Shown here: positions 44,820 through 53,166 of the stretch, piece after piece
How positions within the stretch are numbered: the stretch's first letter is position 1
How the letters are laid out: each line of letters opens with the position of its first letter
NCBI RefSeq assembly: GCF_000622225.1
Contig: NZ_JHWD01000008.1
Span: 124,001 to 188,000, forward strand
DNA from: Roseomonas mucosa ATCC BAA-692
GTDB taxonomy: Bacteria; Pseudomonadota; Alphaproteobacteria; Acetobacterales; Acetobacteraceae
DNA: 64,000 nucleotides
Direction of reading: 5' to 3'
The notes under the pieces: model-generated
The model's input: the letters and a program-made list of their open reading frames with translations, nothing else
What the model was told of the DNA's origin: nothing
Database searches by the model: none
Position numbers and translations under genes: made by a program

Positions 44820-45341
44820 TTGAGTGAGACCGCGACCGAGGCCCCCGCCGGGGCCAGACCCGGCCATGAGGCACGCGACGTGACCCTGAGGGTCAACGGC
44901 CAGGACCACACCGTGCCGCTGGCACCCTGGACGACCCTGCTGGATGCCCTGCGCGACCATATCGGCCTGACGGGCACCAAGAAGGGCTGCGACCAGGGCC
45001 AGTGCGGTGCCTGCACCGTTCTGGTGGACGGGGTGCGGGTGAATTCCTGCCTGACCCTGGCCGTGATGAAGGAAGGCTGCGAGATCCGCACCGTGGAGGG
45101 GCTGTCCAACGGCCACCTGCATCCGGTGCAGCAGGCCTTCATCGACCACGACGCCTTCCAGTGCGGCTACTGCACGCCCGGGCAGATCTGTTCCGCCGTC
45201 GGGTTGATCCGCGAGGGGCGGGCGAAGAACCCGGCCGAGATCCGCGAGCTGATGAGCGGCAACCTGTGCCGCTGCGGCGCCTATCCCAACATCGTGGCGG
45301 CGATCGAGCAGGCGCTGCAGGCCGGGGAGGAAGCGCAATGA
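44820..45341 (+). CDS. Aldehyde oxidoreductase, [2Fe-2S] subunit (PaoA-like)
   Basis: 173 aa small subunit of a xanthine-oxidase-family molybdoenzyme. The plant-type [2Fe-2S] ligands are in GCDQGQCGACTVLVDGVRVNSC, and the second cluster in CGYCTPGQ and NLCRCG. The start is TTG at 44820, seven bases after GGAGGG; no in-frame ATG exists before the first cluster. E. coli PaoA has a Tat signal; this protein has only a short polar leader (SETATEAPAGARPGHEARD), so the complex should stay in the cytoplasm. The FAD subunit gene overlaps by ATGA. Confidence 0.93.
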   Translation: MSETATEAPAGARPGHEARDVTLRVNGQDHTVPLAPWTTLLDALRDHIGLTGTKKGCDQGQCGACTVLVDGVRVNSCLTLAVMKEGCEIRTVEGLSNGHLHPVQQAFIDHDAFQCGYCTPGQICSAVGLIREGRAKNPAEIRELMSGNLCRCGAYPNIVAAIEQALQAGEEAQ

Positions 45342-46351
45342 ACCGCTTCGACTACACTCGCGCCGCGGACGTCGCGGGCGCGGTCCGCAGCCACGCCGCC
45401 GGCGCGGCGAAATTCATCGCGGGCGGCACCAATCTCCTCGACCTGATGAAGGAGAATGTGGAGCGGCCGGATCATCTGGTGGATGTCACCCATCTGCCGC
45501 TGCGCGAGATCACGGAAACGCCGGAAGGCGGCCTGCGCCTGGGCGCCCTCGTGACCAATGCCCAGACCGCCTATGACAGCCGCGTCGCCGAACGCTACCC
45601 GCTGCTGAACCTGGCGATCCTGTCCGGCGCCTCGCCACAGCTCCGCAACATGGCCACGAACGGTGGCAACCTGCTGCAACGGACACGGTGCTACTATTTC
45701 TATGATACGGGCACGCCCTGCAACAAGCGCGTGCCCGGCAGCGGCTGTCCGGCCAGGACCGGCGTGAACCGCATCCATGCCATCCTCGGCGCCAGCGAGA
45801 GCTGCATCGCCACCCATCCCTCCGACATGTGCGTGGCACTCGCGGCGCTGGAGGCGGTGGTGCGCGTCACCGGCCCGCAGGGCGAACGCGAGATCCCCTT
45901 CGCCGGGTTCCACCGCCTGCCCGGCGATGCGCCGGAGCGCGACACGAATCTCGGTGCGGACGAGCTGATCACCGCGATCGACCTGCCACCGCAGGGCTTC
46001 ACGGAACACCACACCTATCTCAAGCTCCGCGACCGCGCTTCCTATGCCTTCGCCCTGGTCAGCGTCGCCGTGGGGCTGGAGATGGAAGGCGACACGGTGA
46101 AGGAGGCGCGCATCGCCCTGGGCGGCGTGGCGCACAAGCCCTGGCGCCGGCCCGAGGCGGAGGCGCTGCTGCGCGGCAGGCCTGCCACGCTGGAAAGCTT
46201 CCTGCCCGCCGCCGAGGCGCTGATCGAGGGCGCGCGGGGCCACGGGCAGAACGATTTCAAGATTCCCATGGCGCGGCAGGCCATCCTGCGCGCCCTGTCC
46301 CAGGCGGCGGCCGGCACGCCGCAGCCCGTCGCCGACAAGCGGATCCAGTGA
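45338..46351 (+). CDS. Aldehyde oxidoreductase, FAD subunit with extra cysteine cluster (PaoB-like)
   Basis: 337 aa FAD-binding subunit of the xanthine-oxidase family. FAD motifs are KFIAGGTNLLDLMKENVERP and ATNGGNLLQRTRC. An insertion with cysteines, TRCYYFYDTGTPCNKRVPGSGC plus a later ASESCIA, corresponds to the loop that carries a [4Fe-4S] cluster in E. coli PaoB (YagS). Electrons probably pass from the molybdenum centre through the [2Fe-2S] clusters to FAD. The start codon overlaps the previous stop. Confidence 0.92.
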   Translation: MNRFDYTRAADVAGAVRSHAAGAAKFIAGGTNLLDLMKENVERPDHLVDVTHLPLREITETPEGGLRLGALVTNAQTAYDSRVAERYPLLNLAILSGASPQLRNMATNGGNLLQRTRCYYFYDTGTPCNKRVPGSGCPARTGVNRIHAILGASESCIATHPSDMCVALAALEAVVRVTGPQGEREIPFAGFHRLPGDAPERDTNLGADELITAIDLPPQGFTEHHTYLKLRDRASYAFALVSVAVGLEMEGDTVKEARIALGGVAHKPWRRPEAEALLRGRPATLESFLPAAEALIEGARGHGQNDFKIPMARQAILRALSQAAAGTPQPVADKRIQ

Positions 46352-46364
46352 GGGGACACGTCCG

Positions 46365-48623
46365 ATGAGCAGCAACACCCCCTATTTCGGTTCCCCGCAG
46401 AGCCGCGTGGACGGCAAGGCCAAGGTGACCGGCGAGGCGAAGTACGCCGCCGAGTTCACCGCCCCCGGCCTGCTGCACGGCGTCGTCGTGTCCAGCGGCA
46501 TCGCCCGGGGCAAGATCGCCGTGATCGACACCGCGGCGGCGCTGGCCGTGCCTGGCGTGGTGCAGGTCTTCACCCATGAGAACCGGCCGCGCACCGCCTG
46601 GCGCAGCAAGAACTACCAGGATGACGTGGCGCCGCCGGGCTCGCCCTTCCGCGCCCTCTACGATGCCGAGATCCACTACAGCGGCCAGCCCGTGGCGCTG
46701 GTGGTGGCGGAGGATTTCTCCACCGCGCGCCATGCCGCCATGCTGGTGCAGGTGCGCTACGAGGAAGCGCCGCATGCCACGGATGTCGCCGCCGTGCGCG
46801 GCGCGGCCTATGTGCCGCCGAAGAAGCGTTCCGGCATCGCGCCCCCTCCCCCGCCGCGCGGCGATGCGGAGAAGGCCCTGGAGGCCGCCCCGCACAAGGT
46901 CGCGGGCGAGTACCGCATCGCCATCGAGCACCACAACCCGATGGAGCCCCATGCCACCACCGTGGTCTGGGAAGGCGACGGCAGGATCACCGTCCACGAC
47001 AAGATCCAGGGCGCGCAGAACAGCCAGAAGTATGTCAGCAACGTCTTCGGACTGTCCGCCGACAAGGTGCGCGTGATCTCGCCCTTCGTGGGCGGCGCCT
47101 TCGGCTCGGGGCTGCGGCCGCAGTACCAGCTTTTCCTCGCCGTGATGGCGGCGCTGGAGCTGGAACGTTCGGTGCGCGTCGTGTTGTCGCGCGAGCAGAT
47201 GTTCACCTTCGGCTACCGGCCCGACGTGCTGCAGGACGTCAGCATCGGCGCCGATGCGGATGGCGTCTTGCAGGCCATCCGGCACGAGGCGATCTCCGGC
47301 ACCTCGCAGTTCGAGGACTACCAGGAGGTCGTGGTGAACTGGTCCGGCCTGCTCTACCACTGCGAGAACGTGGCGCTGGACTACAAGCTGGCGAAGATCG
47401 ACACCTACACGCCCTGCGACATGCGCGCCCCGGGCGCACCAACCGGCCTCTTCGCCCTGGAATCCGCGCTGGATGAGCTGGCCTACGCGCTGAAGGCCGA
47501 CCCGCTGGAGCTTCGCCTGCGGAACTATGCGGAAAAGGACGAGAACGAGGGCAAGCCCTTCACCTCCAAGGAATTGCGCGCCGCCTATCGCGAGGGCGCC
47601 GAGCGCTTTGGCTGGAGCAGGCGCAGCCCCGAGCCCCGCTCGATGCGTGAGGGGCGCGAGCTGATCGGCTGGGGCGTGGCCTCTGGCGTCTGGGAGGCGC
47701 AGATGATGAAGACCAGCGCCCGCGCCACCCTCACCGCCGATGGCAAGCTGGAAGTCGCCACCGCCACCGCCGATATCGGCACCGGCACCTATACCATCCT
47801 GACCCAGATCGGCGCCGACGCGCTGGGGCTGGGGATGGAGGATGTCACGGCGAAGATCGGCGACAGCTCCCTGCCCACCTCGCCCGTCGAGGGCGGCTCC
47901 TGGACCGCCGCCTCGGCCGGCTCCGCGGTGCTGGCGGCCTGCGACATGGTGCGCGCCCGCCTGCTCGGCGCCGCGCGCGGCCTGCCGGATTCCCCGCTCG
48001 CCGGCGCGGCGATGGAGGATGTCAGCTTCGCCAATGGCCGCATCGGCCTGAGCGCGGACCCGTTGCGCTCCCTGCCCATCACCGAGGTGATGCGCGCCGC
48101 CGGGCTGGACCGGATCGAGGAGGAGCAGACCGCCTCCCCCTCCAAGGAAATGCAGAAGACGTATTCCTCCTACACGCACTCCGCCGTCTTCGCGGAGGTG
48201 CGGGTGGACGAGGAGCTGGGCGTCATCCGCGTCACCCGCATCGTCGATGCCGTCGCCGCGGGGCGGATCATCAACCCCAAGACCGCACGCTCGCAGATCA
48301 TCGGCGGCGTGGTCTGGGGCATGAGCATGGCGCTGACCGAGGAGTCGCTGCAGGACCACAATCTCGGCCGCTTCATGAACCACAATCTGGCCGAGTACCA
48401 CGTGCCGGTGAACGCCGATGTCCACGACATCGACGTGATCTTCGTGCAGGAGGACAACGACAAGGGCAACCCGCTCGGCGTGAAGGGCCTGGGCGAGATC
48501 GGCATCTGCGGCACCGCCGCCGCCATCGCCAACGCCGTCTTCCATGCCACGGGCAAGCGCATCCGCAGCCTGCCGATCACCGTCGACAAGCTGCTGGGGG
48601 ATGTCGCGGTTCCGGCGGAATAG
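46365..48623 (+). CDS. Aldehyde oxidoreductase, molybdenum subunit (PaoC-like)
   Basis: 752 aa catalytic subunit. Starts with SRVDGKAKVTGEAKYAAEF, typical of the family; substrate-channel and cofactor segments include GGAFGSGLRPQYQLFLAVMA, DMRAPGAPTGLFALESALDELA, ATADIGTGTYTILTQIGADALG and the active-site glutamate near the end in GVKGLGEIGICGTAAAIANAVFHATG. Length fits PaoC (732 aa), which oxidises aromatic aldehydes using molybdopterin cytosine dinucleotide. A PaoD-type cofactor chaperone is not encoded next door. Converges on the binding-protein gene with a hairpin between. Confidence 0.94.
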   Translation: MSSNTPYFGSPQSRVDGKAKVTGEAKYAAEFTAPGLLHGVVVSSGIARGKIAVIDTAAALAVPGVVQVFTHENRPRTAWRSKNYQDDVAPPGSPFRALYDAEIHYSGQPVALVVAEDFSTARHAAMLVQVRYEEAPHATDVAAVRGAAYVPPKKRSGIAPPPPPRGDAEKALEAAPHKVAGEYRIAIEHHNPMEPHATTVVWEGDGRITVHDKIQGAQNSQKYVSNVFGLSADKVRVISPFVGGAFGSGLRPQYQLFLAVMAALELERSVRVVLSREQMFTFGYRPDVLQDVSIGADADGVLQAIRHEAISGTSQFEDYQEVVVNWSGLLYHCENVALDYKLAKIDTYTPCDMRAPGAPTGLFALESALDELAYALKADPLELRLRNYAEKDENEGKPFTSKELRAAYREGAERFGWSRRSPEPRSMREGRELIGWGVASGVWEAQMMKTSARATLTADGKLEVATATADIGTGTYTILTQIGADALGLGMEDVTAKIGDSSLPTSPVEGGSWTAASAGSAVLAACDMVRARLLGAARGLPDSPLAGAAMEDVSFANGRIGLSADPLRSLPITEVMRAAGLDRIEEEQTASPSKEMQKTYSSYTHSAVFAEVRVDEELGVIRVTRIVDAVAAGRIINPKTARSQIIGGVVWGMSMALTEESLQDHNLGRFMNHNLAEYHVPVNADVHDIDVIFVQEDNDKGNPLGVKGLGEIGICGTAAAIANAVFHATGKRIRSLPITVDKLLGDVAVPAE

Positions 48624-48644
48624 GCCCCCGCCCGCAACCCAGGC

Positions 48645-48669
48645 GGGGTGGAGGCCATGTCTCCACCCC
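48645..48669. terminator. Hairpin between convergent paoC-like and binding-protein genes
   Basis: GGGGTGGAG (48645-48653) and CTCCACCCC (48661-48669) form a perfect 9-bp stem with a 7-base loop. There is no U tract, but the location at the junction of converging genes suits a terminator. Confidence 0.6.
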
Positions 48670-48690
48670 AGTCATGGAAGGCGGCCGCCT

Positions 48691-50283
48691 TCAGCTCCGC
48701 TGCACCCCCCAAGGGAAGGGCGAGGAACCCTCCACGAAGCCGGTGAGATCCTTGCGGAAGGCGGTGCGGACGGTGAACTGGCCGAGCGGCAGGGTGCCGG
48801 CTTCCTCCAGCGCGTGGCGGCCGAGCTCCAGGGCGACGCGGCGCTGGGCATCGGCATCCGAGGCGTAGAGCCATTCCTGCGTCAGGGCCTCGGCCCTGTC
48901 GCTCTTCCACCAGCCGAACCAGCCCTTCTCGCCCTGGCCCCGCAGCAGGGGCGAGGTCGCCGGGCTGCCATAGAGGTTGGAGCCGCCGGTGGTGTGGAAC
49001 ATGCTCCAGCCGCCCTTCTCCACCGGCTCGCGCGAGTTGCGGCGCTGGATGACGGTTCCCCAGTCGCTTTCGGCCAGCTCCACGTTCATCCCGGCGCGGC
49101 GCAGCGCATCCGCCGTCACCTGGCCGAGCGGGCCGATATCCGGGAAGTCGGTCGGGTTGATGATGACCAGCTTCTGCCCCGCATAGCCCGCCTCCTTCAG
49201 CGCCGCCTTGCAGGCATCGATGCTGCCCGGCATCAGGTCGGCTTGGTCCACGTAGTAGGGCGTGCGCTGCGGGTACAGGCTGCGCATCGTGTTCCAGGTG
49301 GACTGGTCGTCCCCCTGGGCGGCGCGCATGTAGTCCTCCTGCACCACCGACTTCAGCACCGCCTGGCGCAGCTTCACGTTGTCGAAGGGCGGCTGCAGGC
49401 AGTTCAGCCGCGCCAGCGCCATGCGGCCGGCCTTGTCCAGGATCTCCCGCCTGACGTCGCGGCTCTGGGCCAGCATCGGCTGCAGGTCGGCGAGCGGACG
49501 CTCCCACCAGTCGATCTCGCCCGCCAGCAGGGCCGCCGCGGCGGTCGAGGGATCGGTGATGATGTGCCACTCGATGCGCTGGAAATGCGCGATCTTGGCG
49601 CCGGCGGCGGCCGAGGGCGCCTCATGGCGCGGCACATAGCCGTCGAACTTCGTATAGACGGCGCGGGAGCCGGAATTGAACTCGGAGGCCACGAAGCGGT
49701 AGGGGCCGGAGCCCACCATCTCGGTGATCGCCGTGGCGCCGTCGGTCTTCGCCAGCCGTTCCGGCATGATGAAGGGCACGTTGGCCTCGGCCTTGCCCAG
49801 CGCCTCCAGCAGCGCCGGGAAGGGACGGTTCAGCCGGAGCTCGAAGTTCCGGTCGTCCACCACCTTCCATTCCTCGGTGATGCCGGTGATGAGCTGGCCG
49901 AAGGGATCGCGCGAGGCCCAGCGCTTCACGCTGGCGATGCAGTCGGCGGACCGCACCGGCGTGCCGTCATGGAACTTCAGCCCCTCCCGCAGGCGGAAGC
50001 GCCAGAGCCTGCCGCCATCGGCGACCTCGTGCCCCTCGGCCATCTGCGGCTGCACGCGGTTGTTCGCATCCACGGCGAAGAGCGTGTCGAAGATGTAGTA
50101 GCCGTGGTTCGAGGTGACCGTGGCGGTGGTCCAGATCGGGTCCAGCGCGCTCAGATTCGCCTGCGGCACGAAGCGCAGCGTGCTGGCCCGGCTGTTCTGC
50201 GCCAGGGCGGGCCCGGCGACGCCGCCGGCCAGGGCGGCGCCCCCCAGCCCGGCGGCGCCCTTGAGGAGGTTGCGGCGATTCAT
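48691..50283 (-). CDS. Family 5 (peptide/opine-type) ABC substrate-binding protein, orphan
   Basis: 530 aa. A Tat-like signal (MNRRNLLKGAAGLGGAALAGG) ends near ALAQN. The mature protein has the family 5 binding-protein pattern: TLRFVPQANLSALDPIWTTA, EGLKFHDGTPVRSADCIASVKRW, GSGPYRFVA and the C-terminal FPWGVQRS. Such proteins bind peptides, opines, nickel complexes or glutathione. No permease or ATPase gene is adjacent, so its transporter must be elsewhere. Start taken at ATG 50283 because it begins directly with the signal. Confidence 0.9.
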   Translation of the reverse strand: MNRRNLLKGAAGLGGAALAGGVAGPALAQNSRASTLRFVPQANLSALDPIWTTATVTSNHGYYIFDTLFAVDANNRVQPQMAEGHEVADGGRLWRFRLREGLKFHDGTPVRSADCIASVKRWASRDPFGQLITGITEEWKVVDDRNFELRLNRPFPALLEALGKAEANVPFIMPERLAKTDGATAITEMVGSGPYRFVASEFNSGSRAVYTKFDGYVPRHEAPSAAAGAKIAHFQRIEWHIITDPSTAAAALLAGEIDWWERPLADLQPMLAQSRDVRREILDKAGRMALARLNCLQPPFDNVKLRQAVLKSVVQEDYMRAAQGDDQSTWNTMRSLYPQRTPYYVDQADLMPGSIDACKAALKEAGYAGQKLVIINPTDFPDIGPLGQVTADALRRAGMNVELAESDWGTVIQRRNSREPVEKGGWSMFHTTGGSNLYGSPATSPLLRGQGEKGWFGWWKSDRAEALTQEWLYASDADAQRRVALELGRHALEEAGTLPLGQFTVRTAFRKDLTGFVEGSSPFPWGVQRS

Positions 50284-50421
50284 GGCGTGGCTCCCTGGCT
50301 GACGCGCGGGAGAGTGCGACGGGGCGGCCGGGATGCCAAGCGGAAGGGCATCGCCCGCCGCACCCGCCCCATGCCCGATCCGCTCTGGACCGCCCCCGGC
50401 GCGGCGCCCTAGGAAGGATGG

Positions 50422-53166
50422 ATGAATCGCAACCTTCCCGCCGCCGAGGGCGCCACCCCGGCGATGGCCCAGTGGTTCGCCGCCAAGGCCGCGCATCCGG
50501 ACGCGCTGGTCTTCTTCCGGCTCGGCGATTTCTTCGAGATGTTCTTCGACGACGCCATCCTGGCCGGGGAGGTGCTGGGCCTCGCCACCTCCCACCGGGG
50601 CGAGCACAACGGCCAGCCCATCCCCATGGCCGGCGTGCCGGCCCATGCGCACGAGGCCTATCTCGCCCGGCTGCTGCGGCGCGGCTACCGCGTCGCGCTC
50701 TGCGACCAGATGGAGACGCCGGAACAGGCCAAGGCGCGCAAGGCCAGCACCATCCGGCGGGAGGTGGTGCGCATCGTCACCCCCGGTACGGTGACCGAGG
50801 ATTCCCTGCTGGAAGGCGGCCGCCCCTCCTGGCTGCTCGCCCTGGCGGAGGGAGGGGGAGAACGCCTGGGCGCCGCCTGGCTCGACATCTCCACCGGCAT
50901 GGTCTGCACCGAATCCGTCCTGCCGGCCGAGGCGGCGACGCTGCTCTCACGGCTGGAGCCGGCGGAGATCCTGGCCCCGCCTGCCCTGGTCGCCAGCGGC
51001 GCGCTGGCCGGCTGCGGCGAGCGGCTGCGCGAGACGGCCCCGCCCCGCGACCCCTCCCGCATCGCCCGCGCCGCCTGGGAGGTCGCCAGCCTGGACGGCT
51101 TCGGCGCCTTCTCGGAGGAGGAGGTGGCGGCGCTGGCCATGGCGCTCGACTATGTGCGCGCCACCCAGGGGGGCACCCTGCCCCGCCTCGCGCCGCCGGA
51201 ATGCTGCGGCGAATCCCGCCTGCTGCGGATGGACGCTGCGACACGCCGCTCGCTGGAGATCCTGCGCTCCGAGCGCGGCGATGCCGAAAGCTGCCTCTTC
51301 GCCGCGGTGGACCGGACGCTGACCGGCGCGGGGGGGCGGGAGCTCGCCGCCCGCCTCGCCGCCCCGCTGGCCGAGGCGGAGCCGATCCGCGAGCGGCACG
51401 AGGCGGTCGGGTTCCTCCTGAACGACAGCCGCCTGCGCGCCGCCCTGCGGCAGGGCCTGCGCGGCGCGCCGGACATGCAGCGCGCCCTGGCCCGGCTTTC
51501 GGTCGGCCGCTTCTTTCCGCGCGACCTCGCCGCCATGGCCGAAGGGCTGGGCCGGGCCGAGAGCATCCGCCAGGCGCTGGACCGGGCGGAGGGCGTGCCC
51601 CTGCTGCTGCTGCGCGCGGCGAAGGCCCTGCTGCCGGGGAACTCCCCCCGGGCGGAGCTGGCCCGTGCCCTGGCGGAGGACCTCCCCTCCCGCTTCGAGG
51701 ACGGCAACGCCATCGCCACCGGCTATGACGGGCAGCTCGACGGGCTGCGCCGGCTGCGCGACGGCGCGCGCGAGGCGATCCTGGAGATGCAGCGCGAGCT
51801 GGCCCAGGCCTGGGGCGTGGCCAGCCTGAAGATCAGGCACCACCAGCAGTTCGGCCATCTGGTGGAGGTCCCCGCCGCCGCCGGGGAGGCCCTGCTCCGC
51901 GCGAAGGCCCAGGAGGGGCCGCACGCCCCGATCCACCGCCAGACCATGGCCAATGCCCATCGCTTCACCTGCGCCGCCCTGGCGGAGCTGGACCGCAAGC
52001 TCTCCTCGGCGCGGGAGGAGGCGGCGCGGCGCGAGGCGCGGGTGGTGGCGCATCTGCGCCAGCTCTGCCTCGACGCCGCCCCGGGCATCGCCGCCGCCGC
52101 CACGGCCCTGGCCGAGATCGACGTGCAGCAGGCGGCGGCCGAGCTCGCCGCCGGAGGCGGCTGGTGCCGGCCGGAGATCTCGGAGGGCACCGGCTTCCGC
52201 GTGCGGGGGGCCCGCCACCCGGTGGTGGACGCCGCGCTGCGCAAGGCCCGGGGCCCGGCCTTCGTGCCCAACGACGCCGATCTTTCCCCCGGCCGCCGCC
52301 TCTGCCTGCTGACCGGGCCGAACATGGCGGGCAAGTCCACCTTCCTGCGGCAGAACGCGCTGCTGGTGGTGCTGGCCCAGGCGGGGCTCTTCGCCCCGGC
52401 CGAGGAAGCGCGGATCGGGCTGGTGGACCGGCTCTTCTCCCGCGTCGGCGCCGCGGACGACATCGCCGGCGGCCGCTCCACCTTCATGGTGGAGATGAGC
52501 GAGACGGCGGTGATCCTGAACCAGGCCGGCCCCCGCTCCCTGGTGATCCTGGACGAGGTCGGGCGCGGCACCGCCACCTGGGACGGCCTCGCCATCGCCT
52601 GGGCGGTGCTGGAGGCGCTGCACGACCGGCTGCGCTGCCGCGCCATCTTCGCCACCCATTTCCACGAGCTGACGGCACTGTCCGGCAAGCTGCCGGACCT
52701 CGCCCCCGCCCGGATGGAGGTGCGCGAGCACCGGGGCCGGGTGGTCTTCCTGCACACCGTGGCGCCGGGGGCCTCGGAGCGCTCCTGGGGCCTGCACGTG
52801 GCCCGGCTGGCCGGCGTGCCGCGCGCGGTGGTGGCGCGGGCCGAATCGGTGCTGGCGGCGCTGGAGGCCCGGGCGAAGGGCCTCGACCCACTGGAGGAGG
52901 AGCTGCCGCTGCTGCGGGCCGCTCGGCCGGACCCCGTGGACCCGGCACCGCAGCATTTTTCGCCGGGTGTTGCATGGGATGGGAGATTCCATACGGACCC
53001 GGAACCAGCGGCCCCGGACAAGGCCCTGCGCGAGAGCCTGGAGGCGATGGACCCCGATGCCATGTCCCCGCGCGAGGCCCTGGAGGCCCTCTACCGGCTC
53101 AAAAGCCTCGCAGGTGCAGCGGAGGTGACTGTCAAGTCGCCCCAGCCCATCCTATCTTCACGTTGA
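50422..53166 (+). CDS. mutS: DNA mismatch repair protein MutS
   Basis: 914 aa mismatch-recognition ATPase. The mismatch-probing motif is in FFRLGDFFEMFFDD with F37 and E39 (F-x-E). Connector and lever domains follow, then the ATPase with Walker A TGPNMAGKSTFLRQ (about residue 630), the signature region GGRSTFMVEMSE, Walker B VILDEVGRGTATWDG and the His loop FATHFHELT. Length is slightly above E. coli (853 aa). AGGAAGG precedes the ATG at 50422. The stop overlaps the glnD start (TGATG), giving a mutS-glnD operon. Confidence 0.98.
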   Translation: MNRNLPAAEGATPAMAQWFAAKAAHPDALVFFRLGDFFEMFFDDAILAGEVLGLATSHRGEHNGQPIPMAGVPAHAHEAYLARLLRRGYRVALCDQMETPEQAKARKASTIRREVVRIVTPGTVTEDSLLEGGRPSWLLALAEGGGERLGAAWLDISTGMVCTESVLPAEAATLLSRLEPAEILAPPALVASGALAGCGERLRETAPPRDPSRIARAAWEVASLDGFGAFSEEEVAALAMALDYVRATQGGTLPRLAPPECCGESRLLRMDAATRRSLEILRSERGDAESCLFAAVDRTLTGAGGRELAARLAAPLAEAEPIRERHEAVGFLLNDSRLRAALRQGLRGAPDMQRALARLSVGRFFPRDLAAMAEGLGRAESIRQALDRAEGVPLLLLRAAKALLPGNSPRAELARALAEDLPSRFEDGNAIATGYDGQLDGLRRLRDGAREAILEMQRELAQAWGVASLKIRHHQQFGHLVEVPAAAGEALLRAKAQEGPHAPIHRQTMANAHRFTCAALAELDRKLSSAREEAARREARVVAHLRQLCLDAAPGIAAAATALAEIDVQQAAAELAAGGGWCRPEISEGTGFRVRGARHPVVDAALRKARGPAFVPNDADLSPGRRLCLLTGPNMAGKSTFLRQNALLVVLAQAGLFAPAEEARIGLVDRLFSRVGAADDIAGGRSTFMVEMSETAVILNQAGPRSLVILDEVGRGTATWDGLAIAWAVLEALHDRLRCRAIFATHFHELTALSGKLPDLAPARMEVREHRGRVVFLHTVAPGASERSWGLHVARLAGVPRAVVARAESVLAALEARAKGLDPLEEELPLLRAARPDPVDPAPQHFSPGVAWDGRFHTDPEPAAPDKALRESLEAMDPDAMSPREALEALYRLKSLAGAAEVTVKSPQPILSSR

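Noticed and set aside
41874-45341. Very long open frame (over 1,100 codons) antisense to nrdJ
   Set aside because: In DNA of this GC content antisense frames stay open over strongly biased genes. Its sequence is low complexity (Ala, Gly, Arg, His rich) and matches nothing, while nrdJ is unambiguous. Only its last part, from 44820, is real (PaoA-like). Similar frames over liuD-acs, mutS, glnD, maeB and the amidohydrolase were dropped for the same reason.
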